NCBI GenBank assembly: GCA_026168455.1
Contig: CM047428.1
Location: 2,546,887 to 2,610,886 of the forward strand
Origin: Theocolax elegans
Taxonomy: Eukaryota; Arthropoda; Insecta; Hymenoptera; Cerocephalidae
Length of the DNA: 64,000 nucleotides
Direction: 5' to 3'
The notes under the pieces were generated by a model that ran no database searches, was not told the DNA's origin, and saw only the letters and a list, made by a program, of their open reading frames with translations. Position numbers and translations under genes: made by a program. Positions 39,750 through 52,240 of the stretch are shown here, piece after piece. Positions within the stretch are counted from its first letter, which is position 1, and every line of letters begins with the position of its first letter.

Positions 39750-40060
39750 TTGTTTTACTCTTTTGCTTCGTGGCATAACACGCCACGTGTTTGCTCGTCG
39801 ACAGTTTTTCGGTCTGCAGGATAGGTCTTTCGTACCCCCCCCCCCCCTAGCCGTTCTAAATGACAAACGTCAGCGCGCGCAAACTCGAATTCCGGTGTTA
39901 CCGTAATTTTTGTCTCCATTACGAGTTCTGGACAAATATCGCGAATGCGAGTTTCCGGGACATACATTATATTAGCAAAGCGGTCCGGACGGTGTGCTTT
40001 ATTACGAATGAAATTTAACGCGGAAGTTGAGAACGAAAGTGGTTCGCTCTTTCCGTTTGT
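39750..40060. promoter_or_regulatory. GC-richer island with C13 tract
   Basis: Contains CACGTG (39784-39789), the C13 run and CAGCGCGCGC. A 105-codon minus-strand frame has mixed composition but no recognisable domain. Confidence 0.25.
39835..39847 (+). repeat. C13 homopolymer
   Basis: Thirteen consecutive C in otherwise AT-rich DNA, inside a GC-richer patch. Confidence 0.93.
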
Positions 40061-40089
40061 TCGCTTTTCCATTTATCCATACTTTATGC

Positions 40090-40121
40090 ATTCTATATGT
40101 ATATATATACATATATAGAAT
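40090..40121. repeat. AT-rich near-perfect palindrome
   Basis: ATTCTATATGTATA on the left faces TATACATATATAGAAT on the right with a one-step offset. It is a simple TA/TG-derived cruciform candidate with no further sign of function. Confidence 0.45.
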
Positions 40122-40673
40122 TTTTAAATTGTTAATCCAAATGATTGTTATTTTCACTGTTTCGCAAAGTTCGTTTGTTCCGAAAAACAAGGTAAGGAAA
40201 TAAAGAGAAACAATTTATTTTGCTGAATAGTCTATTATTATGTTAGTTCCAATGCATATTCCACTATTTTATGGAAACTATTTTGTTTTCTAGAAAAGTT
40301 TTACTATTAAGTAGAATTGACATAATGGTAATATATTTAAATGAGCTCTTTTTAAATGAAGTATACTTTCCTCAATGAGTTTATAATAACATTTTTTTAG
40401 GAAGACGTCGGACTTAAATTACAGGAATTTACACCTATCTATGATATGTTAAAACATAAGGAAGGGTGTGATGTTTTCATGTTTAAAGAAAAAATAATGT
40501 TTATAATAATAGTTGAATATAGAATTTTTAGTCGGTAATTGTGAATAAAAAAGACGTAAACGTCTTAAGGGGATGGTATATACTCAATATTTACCGAAAG
40601 AGTCAATTGAGATGAAAAAAATGATTCTGGATAAATAAATAAAGCAAATTGTGAGAAATAATAAAGATATCAT

Positions 40674-41196
40674 CCCTAGTAGGAATCTAAGAACTAGGAA
40701 CTAGACATTGGTATTAAATATCTTGAAACGCTTTTTCATCCATTTTTTTAACATTTAATATTAAATTCTATATAGAATGACCATAACCTTAAAACATTGG
40801 AACAACATCTCCACCTTTCCGCGAGTAGTAAACTTCAAAATTCCTATAGTTTCCGATGGTTTTTTAACGTTTTCGTCTGATTCACAACTAATTTCTGTTA
40901 TATTTCCAGTATTTACGAATATAAATACACGATTTAATTAGATTTATCTGCACTTGTCCATTGTTAATAGACATTTAATAGCACATAAGTAGACTCAAAT
41001 TTGATCTATGTTTATAAGCTAAAAATTAGATTAAAACAGAATATAAATAATATTTTAGTCTATTTAATGGTTAAAACTTAGGAGAAAAAGCGTTTCACCG
41101 GGAGTATAACAATACGCACATTTTTCACTCATTTTTCGACCATTCCATTTAGAATTATTATTACCTATTAAATGAAATACGATTTCTACTATATTG
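40674..41196. mobile_element. Inner element related to the CCCTGCT element at 23.25 kb (family 3)
   Basis: The left end CCCTAGTAGGAATC, then GAAACGCTTTTTC followed by a TCCATTT stretch and AAACTTCAAAATTCC, aligns in order with the element at 23250-23803. The right side keeps AAAAAGCGTTTCAC and an ATTATTACCTATTAAATG stretch. It has diverged and its right boundary merges with the next hairpin, so the end is approximate. Confidence 0.55.
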
Positions 41197-41399
41197 CCCT
41201 TCTTTTGACTATTATCTATCACTGTGTGGCATTTCAAACAAAAATGTTATATTAAAAAATGGCATTGGAAAAGAAATTTACCAGAATTGCAACATTAAAA
41301 CCAGACAAAGAGTCAAATTTCCTTCCAATGCCTTTTTCTAACGCAACATTATTTATGTTTGAAATTTCACACAGTGACAGATAATAGTTAAAAGAAGGG
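41197..41399. mobile_element. Foldback (MITE-like) hairpin inside the nested stack
   Basis: Two arms of about 75 bp face each other. The left begins CCCTTCTTTTGACTATTATC and the right ends GATAATAGTTAAAAGAAGGG, with ATCACTGTGTG against CACACAGTGAC further in. The short centre is unpaired. A transcript would fold into a hairpin of about 200 nt. It is either a separate small element or the inner part of family 2. Confidence 0.7.
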
Positions 41400-43239
41400 T
41401 AATGCTTTATTTTGCGAAATTTCCTTTATTTAGTGAACCAGAATAATTTTTTCATCTCTATTGACTCGGTCGTTCAATATTGAGTATCACTTCCTCTTAA
41501 TTAAATTATCGATGTAAAAATCTGGAAAAAGTTGGGTGTATTGTTTAAAACATGCTTGAAGGCCTGATGTTCAAATTTTTTTTTAAATTTACTCTTTTGT
41601 TTATAAAAATATATAAAAAACTGATCACTCTCTGAGTGTGACATGTGTCCTCAAGTAGATCTTGGAAGAAATAATCCAATATTTGGGCATTGTGTAATGT
41701 ATATAAAAAGTGTCTCAGTTAATAAAAATATAAATCTTTACTTTCTTTTTTTATTACGCCATTAAAAGGATATCAAATTTTACGAGCGGTGCATTGTGCA
41801 TGACTTTATACACAAATTTAAAATACAGTTTTGAATATCAAGAATTACTAAAGTGACGGAAATTAAAAAAATTTACATTCTATTTCAAGTACGTATTATA
41901 TTACATTGATTTGTATAACCATCGGCATTAGACAACATAATTCAAATAGAATTAGGTATATTACGAAAAAAATGCGAAAAATGTTAGGATAAATTTTGTT
42001 GAACAACGACGCTGTATTATCTCACGTACAAGATTCAGACGTACAAATTACTCGGTCGTTTTAACGTTGTACCTGTACCGAGCTTTTTACAAGGGGAAGA
42101 GGATGCTTGCCAATTTGAATTTTCCCCGGGAATCTTAATACTCGCAATAACGAGCTACTGTTTAACTCCGGTGTCGTCGTCCGCGAAATTCTTCCTCGCC
42201 TGAATCTTCCCCTTTGGCTTGAACCATACGGCTACGAGTTTACCTACTTCGGTAATCTTAGATGCTACCCTCCTTCCTACTTTCCAGCTTGGGTAAGCAT
42301 TCGTCTGGGTAAGATGGAACGGTGAAGCGGAAATACGATCTTTTTCCCCGTCCACGTTCCTTCTTCCACCGTGCCCCTACTTTTTTTTCTTTTATATGAT
42401 TTACATTAGTAGTAATGTATATCGGACCTAGCGAAAAGAGATGAAGGATTGAATAAAAAGAAATTAAGATCGTAGATTTTTTTTGGATAGTTATTTAGGT
42501 TTCTAGGTTATGTAAGTTCAATTTTAATACACCTGATGGAAGAAATAATTTAGGTTTTTTTTACGTTGGCCAAAGTTAATTACAAGTAATTACTTGGTTT
42601 CTTTTCGAACTAAATAGCGGCTTCGATACGAGGTGTGCGTTGGAAAATCTGTCAAAATAAATAATTACAGAGGGAGAGAAAGAGAGAAGAGTTACACCGA
42701 GATCGATAACGCATAAGTAAACTCTGCCAAAGACCAGAACCAGTAAAAAGTTAGATCACTTGATCAGCTTTGTTATCCGTGAAGCTTAAAATATAGATTG
42801 AAAATTCTCATGAACTCTATCGCTACATTATTATTAACTTATTTTCTTCAATTGAATATATTTGAATAATTATGTCACTTTAAAAAAATCGTCTAATACA
42901 TTTAAAAAAATACGCAACTATGTAAACATAAATGATTAAAGAAAACCATCGGAAAATTTCATACTCCTTGTGCATTGAAAGTAGTTTTAGAATTGGAAAT
43001 TAGTTCGAAGATGTTTTTTTTTGAAAAATAAAACTTTGAAGTGAATTTTGAAATTTCATTTTTATCTTGACCAACTTTCAACTCATTATTCCAATAAGTT
43101 AGGATTCCATAAATATTTAATAAATGTTTGCGTCAAACAATATTTTATCTATATTTAAGCTTGAAAAAACGATCTATGAAATATTTCAAATTAAAAAAAA
43201 AATTGGAATCGGTTAATGTAATAAAATAATAAGTTTCTT

Positions 43240-43240
43240 A

Positions 43241-43282
<42 letters not shown>
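43240..43282 (+). repeat. Compound (AT)n(GT)n microsatellite
   Basis: AT run of about six units passing into about 15 GT units. Confidence 0.95.
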
Positions 43283-43284
<2 letters not shown>

Positions 43285-44966
43285 CGTTCTATGGTTTACT
43301 GCAGGTTATTTGCCGTGGTCTTTAATTATTGAGTATACGCCCCTGATGCATGGCGAGTTTTTTTTACTTATTTCTACAGTAAAAGCAATTTTTCCAACAT
43401 CTCATTTCAATTAATATAAGATATCTGTTCAAAGATTTGTAGTGCCAATAGCGTGATTAAATTTTTATTAAAATACACACTCTGCAATAATAAACACATT
43501 TATATTTAAATATTAATGTTAATTGATAATATCTTGTGAATAATTTGCAGCCTATATATTAATTTATTAATTTCTATTACTGTTTATCGAAAAATAGAGG
43601 GATAAAAAATATATTGATTTTAATTACGTAACTTTTCAATAGATAGCTTATACAAAATTCTGAATATATATATATACAATTACAGCACTAGTACATTGTA
43701 ATGTAAAATCGTATTAAATAAATCCGTTTAAGAAATGTGCCATGGATTTTTAAATATTTAATACGATGATTTATAACCTTGAAAAATAAGCAGAAAAAAG
43801 TACTCTCGAGTATGTACTCTTCCTCTCTTTTGTTTGACTTGAAACCACTTAAACCCTTCCTTTATTTCACCTTTTATCTTTTTTATTGTCTTTTACTCTA
43901 TATGATCTCACTACAACTATGAGAACATTTTTTTTTCTTTCTTTAATTGGAGTTTACCTCGTTCCAACTATTATAAATGAGATTTATTTTAGTTTCATCA
44001 AGGAAAATAAATAAGCCTTAGTAATTCTTATTTTTTTAGTATTTACTCGCATGTATTTTTCTTTTACTTTAGTCCTTCCTCACTGTTTTCTTAGTTGCCT
44101 TCTATTTTCTTCCCTAATCTTCGACCTTCTCGGCGCCGTGACATCTTGCGTAAATTTATTCTCTTTATATATTTTTTTCCGACTTTATTTTTCTGGTTTC
44201 TTTTTTGTATTATTTTAATCATATTAGATGGTACCACGTATATATCCTCAGTGTTTTCGTGTAAAAATAAAACTTCGGACACAATTATAAATATTTATTC
44301 AGTTTTTTTTTTCTTAAAAATAAATCAATGTGAAGAAAGGCCATTGTAAAAAATACATATTGTAAATTACATATACACATTGAAACAAATATAGCGAACA
44401 GGATTTGTCGTGCAATTAATTTAATAAAATTTTAATGAAAAATAGTTAAAAATGTAATTGATAAATAATTGTATATATTTATAAATGATATATGTGTATA
44501 AAATAAATTGTTAAATTAAACTTTAAATTTTATTAAAAAAAATTATTGTTATTAATAAAAACTTTCATTTGCCGGCATATTACAAATACGTTCGCAAATG
44601 CTGCGGAAGAATAACATTTTCTAAATATATTACATTTCTACTTTTTCGTTAAAAATTAGTCGAGTTGTTAAATGTTGATTGCCTTATGAGCTATTCACTT
44701 GAACGTAACCCATGTAATACGTATTCAATAATAAAAAATATATTCGTGGTTAAAAGTTTTTATATTTCGTTAGCAGTTAAAATATGTCGTAGCTATGTAA
44801 ATAAATCCTCGTTACAATCTATAGAATAGTATTCAAATATTCCTTTCGGTCAAACACCTCTTAAAGTTAGCTTACCGTGGTTAAGCGGGGCACAAAAAAG
44901 GGGGAAACATCATTAACTCGAACCATGCATTGCCCTAATGTCAACTTTGGAGTTGTGTTCATTATA

Positions 44967-45000
44967 TGTGTGTGTGTGTGTGTACACACACACACACACA
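44967..45000. repeat. Perfect 34-bp (TG)n/(AC)n palindrome
   Basis: Seventeen bases of alternating TG meet seventeen of alternating AC at a central GTAC, so the tract is its own reverse complement. Alternating purine-pyrimidine sequence can form Z-DNA, and the symmetry allows a cruciform. Confidence 0.93.
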
Positions 45001-45471
45001 CAGACCTAGACCGAAAGTCACACGACGAACTTCCCTACGTAAGCATAACTCTCTAGGGGCTTTTCTCACCCGACAAGAGATTCTTTGACCTCGTTAATTA
45101 TGCCCGCGCACTTTTTTATGATACCGAGTGTACGCCTATCTTTACCGACCGACCGAAATGGCTGACGCGTTTCTTTGACCCTTTTAATCTATTAGTTTTG
45201 GCGATCAAACCTCTTCGAATGCATCTGAAGGGCATTAACTTTTTCGTTTATATAAAAACTGATACCCTCGAATTTTCTTTTTCTTTTTTTTGTTTTCCGC
45301 GGTTTTACGTTCCTCCAGATACGTTCAACTGTGGATTTTACGGACGAGTTTAGGTTGAATAATGCATGAACTTATCGTATATCTTTGAAAATGTGAATTA
45401 AGTTACGTTTTTAAAATGCTCCTTCGATTTTTAAAGCGTCTACGCGAGGATTTCTATATTTTGCTCTGGAT

Positions 45472-45473
<2 letters not shown>

Positions 45474-45506
<33 letters not shown>
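45474..45506 (+). repeat. (CT)n microsatellite
   Basis: CT run of 16 units. Confidence 0.96.
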
Positions 45507-45511
<5 letters not shown>

Positions 45512-46969
45512 GATATTTCCGGTACAATAAATACTTTGTCGGGCATATAAGAAGTTAAAAATTGAGATATGGAAAAATAATCGAATTTATATACAGTATG
45601 TACAGATAATGTAAAAGAAAAATAATTTAATATAAAAAATTGTTGAGTAATTGAAGTACTCGTAATAATTGTATAAATTTTTTCGATAAAATTAATAATA
45701 TTTTGACAAGTAACTGCGCCATTGACTAGAGTTACACTTACACTTTTTACCCGTCGATAACGCAAACAATTTTTTTTACTGACAGGCAAAGTAGCCCGAG
45801 CACTCAAAAGGTCTTTTAACACATGAATTTTCTTCCGTTTTAACTGGATATATTACCCGGTAATTCAGTCGCGTCTCTTTTTGCGGACAATTTTACAATA
45901 TATACCGGGTATTGCGTTTAAAATGATGTTACGTGAACGGTGTATGGTTTACATTGCTCCTACGTAGTATACTTTACGCGATACGAGTCATCGTAAACGA
46001 TAAGAATACCCGGAGGCATCACGTCTGACGTTTTCTTTTGTTTTTTTTACTGTTTAAAAGTATTTTTTTTTTATTCTTTACGAGTCACAGTGTAAAACTA
46101 AAATTACGATTTAAAAATGTACATTTACATCTTGGAAGAGCATAAATAGAGAGAGTGAGTTTAGTTGGTTGATTTAAAATTTTTAGTCGATCAAAAAGTA
46201 TTATTATAATCCCTGCTGAATACTTAACCGATGTTTACGGCTAACGGGGGTTATCAAAATGTGAGCCTTTTTAGTTGATATCGATATAAAGAAAAACTGT
46301 TTAAACGTATCTTTAATTACGATCGTATTTATTCAATTATCAACATTACAATATATTTACGTGGAAAAGTATATAATTTGGATCTTTTATAACGAAATAA
46401 TAATAGAAGCTGGAGTTTCGAGTTAATATATTGACTATAAATAGCTAATGATTCATTAACATTTCCAGCACTCGCTACTGGTGAACTGTTTGGAAAATAT
46501 TATATCTTCGCTAGATATTTCGATATACTCAAAATAAATAAAATTTATTACTAATGAATCAACAAGTGTCTATGTACAAGCATTTTAAAATTTAATGGTT
46601 TGATAACGAGTAATTATAAAATGCACTCCACCTAGTACGTATATTCAGTAAATTGTTGATGTTTTTTAAATTTTACGAAAAATATACTAAAGTTGCATTT
46701 AATCTTTGAAACCTGCTCACTGAAATCTGCCCGCAACAGTCGATTCTAAAAGGATAATAATATATTTTATTTATTGCAGTCGAAGCGTCGATAACTTTTT
46801 TTTTCGCTTCCCATATATCTTTTTCTTTTTTTATCAAAATACAGTATATGGATATTATCTGAAATAACATATACTGCGAATTATTTTAGATAACTAATAT
46901 GTTATTTATTTTAATGTACTTTATAATTTACTAATGCATAATTCAATTTGAAAAAAAGTACAATTCAAC

Positions 46970-47000
46970 AATAAATAAATAAAATAAATAAAAAATAAAA
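46970..47000 (+). repeat. (AAAT)n-like low complexity
   Basis: AAATAAAT-type repeats, imperfect. Confidence 0.8.
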
Positions 47001-49834
47001 ACAGTCAGCGTCTTATTTGGATATTGTTTAAGTGGTTAAAATTTAATTCCAGTTGCACACACATTTATTCCCATATCAATGGAAATCTTCCAAGTGCATT
47101 GTCCTTTACTCGGTCAAGACTTAACGTTTTCTCACTCGGTTCGTACACGTAGTGTTTGAATACGCAGAGAAATTCGCGGATCCACCGCCAGCCACAGAAG
47201 TCAGTATCCCTTTAACTTAACACATTGTCGACTGACGAAACTTCCTGGCAGCTTAGCCAAATTTTCGTTTAAACCTCCTGTACTGTCCAATATACGTATA
47301 TACGTATTTCCCTACACCAGTTCATGGCGTTGGGTAGTTAAATCAACGAGGACAATATATAACGCGTAAGATCGTGAACGAAGGCGTCGCCGCGGACTTA
47401 TGGTTATAAAGACGTTCCTCTTGCCGGTGGTACCACGGCCGACTTTTACGGGCGTTGCCTTTTATATACGTTACGATGCGGTCTTCGCGCAACCGTACCT
47501 CGCGTTCTTCAATTTTTCTTCCGTTTCTCAATGATTTTTTCTTTTATTTTTTTTTTAAATTTTGCTGAGATATGGGTGTCGACGGAACAAATATTTAAAT
47601 GTATGTATTTTATGTAATTTTCGTTTAAATAGTTATTTTGCGTAGTTCGTTGAAAAAAATTAGGTAACAAATAATATTCTAAACCTCGAAGGAAATAGAG
47701 ATGGAGTCAAGAAGTGTTAAAATATTTTAGTCGAGCAATCGCGTATTATGCAACGGATTTACATTTTGCAGATGAATTTGATGAATCTTTTTGATGTATT
47801 AATCGACTTAATGTTTTATTTTTAAAATAATACTTTAATAATATTTATACGTTTTCTGTAACTGATTGATACATTTTTTTGCACCGAATATTGCTTTTTT
47901 TTAATTAAATTAAATTGTCAAGAAATATGATCAGTTTGTTAAATCATAATCAAATATCGTATGGAACCTTACATTCCTCTCTACCCGTATACATTTTTTT
48001 CTATACTATCTGCAACTTAATTTAATTTAAACGCTGCAAAAGTATGTATAGCTAAAGTATTCTATTCTCCGTCATCTTTATTACAACTTCAGCCGATAAA
48101 GTTGTAAAAATTTAAAGTTTTAATTTAGGCGATATTCCCTTAAACGCACGAACTACACTTGTATAAATATATATTACTTCGGTATACATTATTACTTTTC
48201 TAAGTGAATTTACCGAGGATACACGAACCTTATAAAGAAAAGAAGTTTAAAAAATTGATTCACTTTAATTATTTTTATAATTTTCTTTTAGTAACACGAT
48301 TAATTAATCTTTGAGTTAATATAACGACGAAAAAAAAATAAAAGAATAATATACTTGCAATCGATGACAATTTCATTATTTCTATAATAATTGTGATTAT
48401 CAAGTTTGAAGGGTCTTCCTATTTTTCGACTGTGCCACTTGACATAGAACCTTTCTACTTGCAAACCGAATTGCTCCGGAACGATTGCGCAACCCGATCG
48501 AACGTACCCTGATTTTACATATAGATCATTTTATCATCGCAAAAAAATGGTAGAAAGAGAAGGAGAGCTCAAAACGCCATGAAGTTATTGGGTAACGTCT
48601 CATCGTTTTCCTTCCTTCCGGAATTGCTATTATGTCGCGAAACTTTGGTGAATATTACAAAATTCCGAGAGGTTTATAACGTACCCGTTTATGCCCTGTG
48701 TTATGCGAAAATTTCCATTGTCTAGAAGGAGAATAGAAAATTGTTGGGCAATATTTTCTTTTCTTTTTTTAGATCGCATTACCTTCGTCGCATCGATGGG
48801 TAGCCGTGGAAATACGAGAGCGCCCATTTAGAAAAGCGACACTTTATCAGAAATGTAAAGGTGCAGGAGAGAGCTTGTTAATTTTACTGCGATCTCGTTT
48901 TTTCACGACATGTTGTACTATTGAATTTGCTTTATCTTCTTAATGTGCGTAATTCCGTGAATGTCAATTTTGGGTAACGTTAATAAGGAAACTATTCGGC
49001 TAACTCTACGTTTGCGTTTGCAATGTCAAATAAATCGAAAAGGAAGTTTTGACCTACGAGATATTTCGAAAATAAGTATTTTCAACTTTCGCGGTATTTC
49101 AGTATGTCTAAGATGTCAAAGTTTTTCTTTGATTTATTCGTAACTAGGTTTGCTGCATTTTAATCTTTTTTCTTTTTTTTTAATTTCTTCATTAGTATTA
49201 ACTTTTCCAGATAACATTCGAATTTTCCGTGTTTTAAAATAAAATATACGCGCGGATATATTTTTCAGCGGTATATCGCAATATTTTTAAAAGACCAAAG
49301 TTAATAGTATGTTAAAGGAGTTGAATATATGCGGTGTAATCTACTTTACTGTAATGTAAAAATTTAAAATATGCATAGTCCCACTCGGTTTACAAAACGA
49401 ACATGCTAATTTTTGGGAAAAATCTGGTAAATATACCAGACCTTTATTTGTCGTAACTGTAATTAATTGTACATGAAATTAATATAGAACCGTCTAAGTA
49501 TATTATTTTAGTAAATTATGTGAATATTATACGAAAGGAAGAAAATGAGCTCGAATGTATCACTGTCATCGATGTAATAAGCGATGACAAATACGGTTCA
49601 AAATAGAAACCACAAATTCTTACTTGTAATTAATTAATTTTTCTTTAATTTGAAATTAATCTTGATAACATATATATATCCAGCGTATGTCAATACCTTT
49701 CTCGCATATTTTTTTTTCTTAATTTCGATATTTCTATCGATTATATTAAATTACATTTACGTAATAGTGTATATATATAGAACATGGAAACTAAACAGAC
49801 GGAGCTTGCGGCGATACGCAACAAACCAACGTAA

Positions 49835-50400
49835 TAAGGTAAAGTACCCAGTACCGGGACAAGCGAAAAATTGGCAGTAGTAGTGGGACACGTTGAATTT
49901 AATACTGTAAACGGTAAATAAAATATAGATATGAATGAATTCGGATTGTTTACTAGATAAACTAATGTATTTGTATAAAAAAGTGTTTGTTTAATTTATA
50001 AATTTAGCATAAACACAATATAAATTTTTTGAGGTTATGACGATCATGAATTTTGGTGTCGAATGGTGTCCCACTACTACCCCCTCACAGTTTCCATAAT
50101 GCAGTACTGGGACACATTTGAAACTATTGTCCCAGTACTGCGTCCGTATCATGTCCCACTACTGCAACCTCTTTGAAGTAGGTCGTCCCACTACTGCGGA
50201 TTTCTCACTGCTATTTACAACATACTTTTTTAATAAAAACATTTAGATAAACTACCGTTTTTTGTAAAACATCAATAAAATAGACAATTAAATAACGATT
50301 AGATTACCAAGTTTTTAAATATGTTGTTTCTAATTGTTAAAACAGTGCTCATAGTATATTAAGTTTCCATAAGTGTCCCGGTACTAGGTACTTTACCTTA
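49835..50400. mobile_element. 566-bp TA-flanked DNA element with GTCCCAnTACT motif array
   Basis: Terminal inverted repeats of about 25 bp start AGGTAAAGTACC on both strands and continue AGTACCGGGACA, with one C/T difference. TA lies on each side (49835-49836, 50399-50400). Inside are six copies of a motif related to GTCCCACTACTGC, in both orientations, at about 49874-49892, 50067-50083, 50102-50114, 50128-50141, 50153-50165 and 50184-50197. No open frame could encode a transposase, so it is non-autonomous. A TA target fits Tc1/mariner-like elements among others. Confidence 0.8.
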
Positions 50401-50802
50401 TCTAATAATTAGAAAAATCGGTATAATGATAAATGTATCAGTAACATTATTTTAATTGGGTGTAAATAAATTTACACGGTAAACGTGTACTTTTAAATTC
50501 ACGAACTTTTTACGACTCGTTCGTATTGCAATAACGTAATTTTCGAAAAAAATGCACATAATTCGGTGCAAGTATTTAAAATATAGGTGATCCGCGTTTG
50601 CGGAATTATCATTATCGTACCTGGATTCGCGTAATTTAGTAATTACGTAACAAACCAGTAGCACTAAATATTTCTCGTAAAATATAATTAAACATACAAT
50701 AGTTATTAACGAATCGATATAAAAGTTACTTTAATCATTTTATATATCGGTGAATCTCGGTAATTGAATGTGATAATTGATAATTCCACATTTTAAAATA
50801 AG

Positions 50803-50819
50803 TAATAATAATAATAATT
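50803..50819 (+). repeat. (AAT)n trinucleotide repeat
   Basis: Five to six AAT units. Confidence 0.85.
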
Positions 50820-51879
50820 ATATTTATTGATTTACTTAACGTGGAATAAAACGAGAGAAGAAAAATTAAAACGGCGAATCGTGGATACAAATGTTTAATT
50901 GGCGGTTTAAAGGAGAGAGCCGTGTGACATCGACGCTGCGGTAATTTAACAGGCGTGTCCTGGGAGGGATCCTCCGCGTCGATTTTTCAGTAACTTGCCC
51001 AAAGAAGAAAGAAAGTTTGTAGGCCGAATAAAACGAATGAGAAAAAATCAAATTTTCCCCTTGGCTATAGTAATTTTACGATTCGCGTGGGAAATGGTAA
51101 AGAAGAAAAACAAAAAAAAAGCGTGTACGCCACCAAGCAACTATTATTGTGTAAAACTTTTTTGAGGGGATAACGAGGGTGAAATAAAGAACGAGCATTG
51201 TACCTCGTTGTAACCATGCGATCCAGAAGTCCTGGTAGGACCGATCTTCGGTGTCGATAAGCCGGTTGAACCGAAGAAGTTAGGGTGTGAAATATACACG
51301 TTAAAAGATGTTAGTTATTTCCCTTTTTTCCAGTATATTTTGTTTTGGTAAATCGGCGTTGCGTCAGATCCTTTTTCCTCCTCATGCTGTCGTTCCATAT
51401 GGAATTCGGTAGGATACACATTTCATTTTCGTCGTTGTACTAGTGTACTCGTGATAATGGTTAATTATGTAATTCCCCTTTTTTTTATATACAGTTACGT
51501 TGTCCTTAACTTCGGGGTCGTATCGTTTGTAATATTTCATTCGTCGAGCAGGTATGAAATTGTCGCAACACTCATTTGATGCTCTCTATACGTATACGAG
51601 TGTGAAACTAAATGAAAATAAAACTCACTGGAATCGCGAGTCCCGCACGATTACTCGAAGAAACCGCACCATAAATCCACCCTGTCTCAACGATATTTCT
51701 TACAGGAAACTGCAATTGTGTCGTTCCTCATAGATTTGATTATGACAGTTTTCCGGTATTTACAACCACTCAATACGTATTTACATGTATATATATATAT
51801 ATTTTTTGTTTACGTCAACCTCTTTTACAAACGCGGGGCGTAACTTTGGTGTTCCGGATACCCGGTCGTGTGAGAATTT

Positions 51880-51929
51880 CTCTCTCTCTCTCTCTCTTTC
51901 TGTGTGTCTCTGTCTCTGTCTCTGTCTCG
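51880..51929 (+). repeat. (TC)n followed by TGTCTC-type repeats
   Basis: A TC run passes into TGTG and then CTGTCT hexamer-like units, ending just before a CGCGCGCG word. Confidence 0.93.
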
Positions 51930-52240
51930 CTGTTATCGTTCTCTCGCGCGCGCGGGACGAGAGAGCACTGCGTACTCCTCTGAAAGCAACCCCCGATTCG
52001 ACGATCCACCATCCCCTCTATATGCGCTCTCTCGCAGCCTCCTCGTTCGCGTACTATGCGCGCCCCTCTTTCTTCTTGCGCGCCGGCTCGTCTTTCCTTT
52101 TCTCTTCTTCTTTTTCCCTTTTATCTCTATCTTGATTCAGCTTCTTATTTCGAGGAATATGACGGGAGATTCGTTCATTCGTCGAGGGATCTTTGTTCAA
52201 CGGTGTGAAATTGGGCTTCTCCCTTCTTCTATGCGGTTTT
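51930..52240. promoter_or_regulatory. GC- and pyrimidine-rich island
   Basis: CGCGCGCGGGACGAGAGAGC is followed by a long CT-rich stretch and GCGCGCCGGCTCG. Pyrimidine-rich, CpG-rich DNA of this kind is common near insect promoters, but no TATA/initiator pair or downstream exon could be defended. Confidence 0.25.

Larger units (their letters stand above)
32650..40390. other. No gene seen: AT-rich DNA with GC-richer patches
   Basis: Patches near 34620-34960, 35280-35530 and 37620-38160 are CpG-richer. The last contains GGCATGTATACATGCATGCC, a near-palindrome at about 37656. Frames there overlap on both strands and look accidental. Confidence 0.55.
40565..41500. mobile_element. Nested TTAA-flanked inverted-repeat element, family 2
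   Basis: TTAA is present at both edges. The arms read inward as GGGGATGGTATATACTCAAT on the left and, on the opposite strand, GAGGAAGTGATACTCAATAT on the right. The pairing continues through the GATGAAAAAA/CATTCTGG-type stretches to about 40672 and 41405. It interrupts family 1 exactly where the uninterrupted relative at 3.0 kb reads continuously. A TTAA target is typical of piggyBac-like elements, but the G-rich ends are not typical, so the superfamily is left open. Confidence 0.68.
40396..41654. mobile_element. Outer inverted-repeat element, family 1, interrupted by a nested insertion
   Basis: The left end TTAGGAAGACGTCGGACTT and right end GACATGTGTCCTCAA are imperfect inverted repeats. 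They match the ends of the copy at 2972-3300. Internal landmarks also match that copy: TAAAACATAAGG on the left, and TTATCGATGT then TTTAAAACATGC on the right. The body is split by a 936-bp insertion. Non-coding, so a MITE-like non-autonomous DNA transposon is the likely class. Confidence 0.7.
41660..49830. other. No gene seen: AT-rich DNA with GC-richer patches
   Basis: CpG-richer patches at 42050-42370, 44870-45330, 47060-47520 and 48420-48840 alternate with AT-rich DNA. Simple repeats are listed separately. No exon can be supported. Confidence 0.55.
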
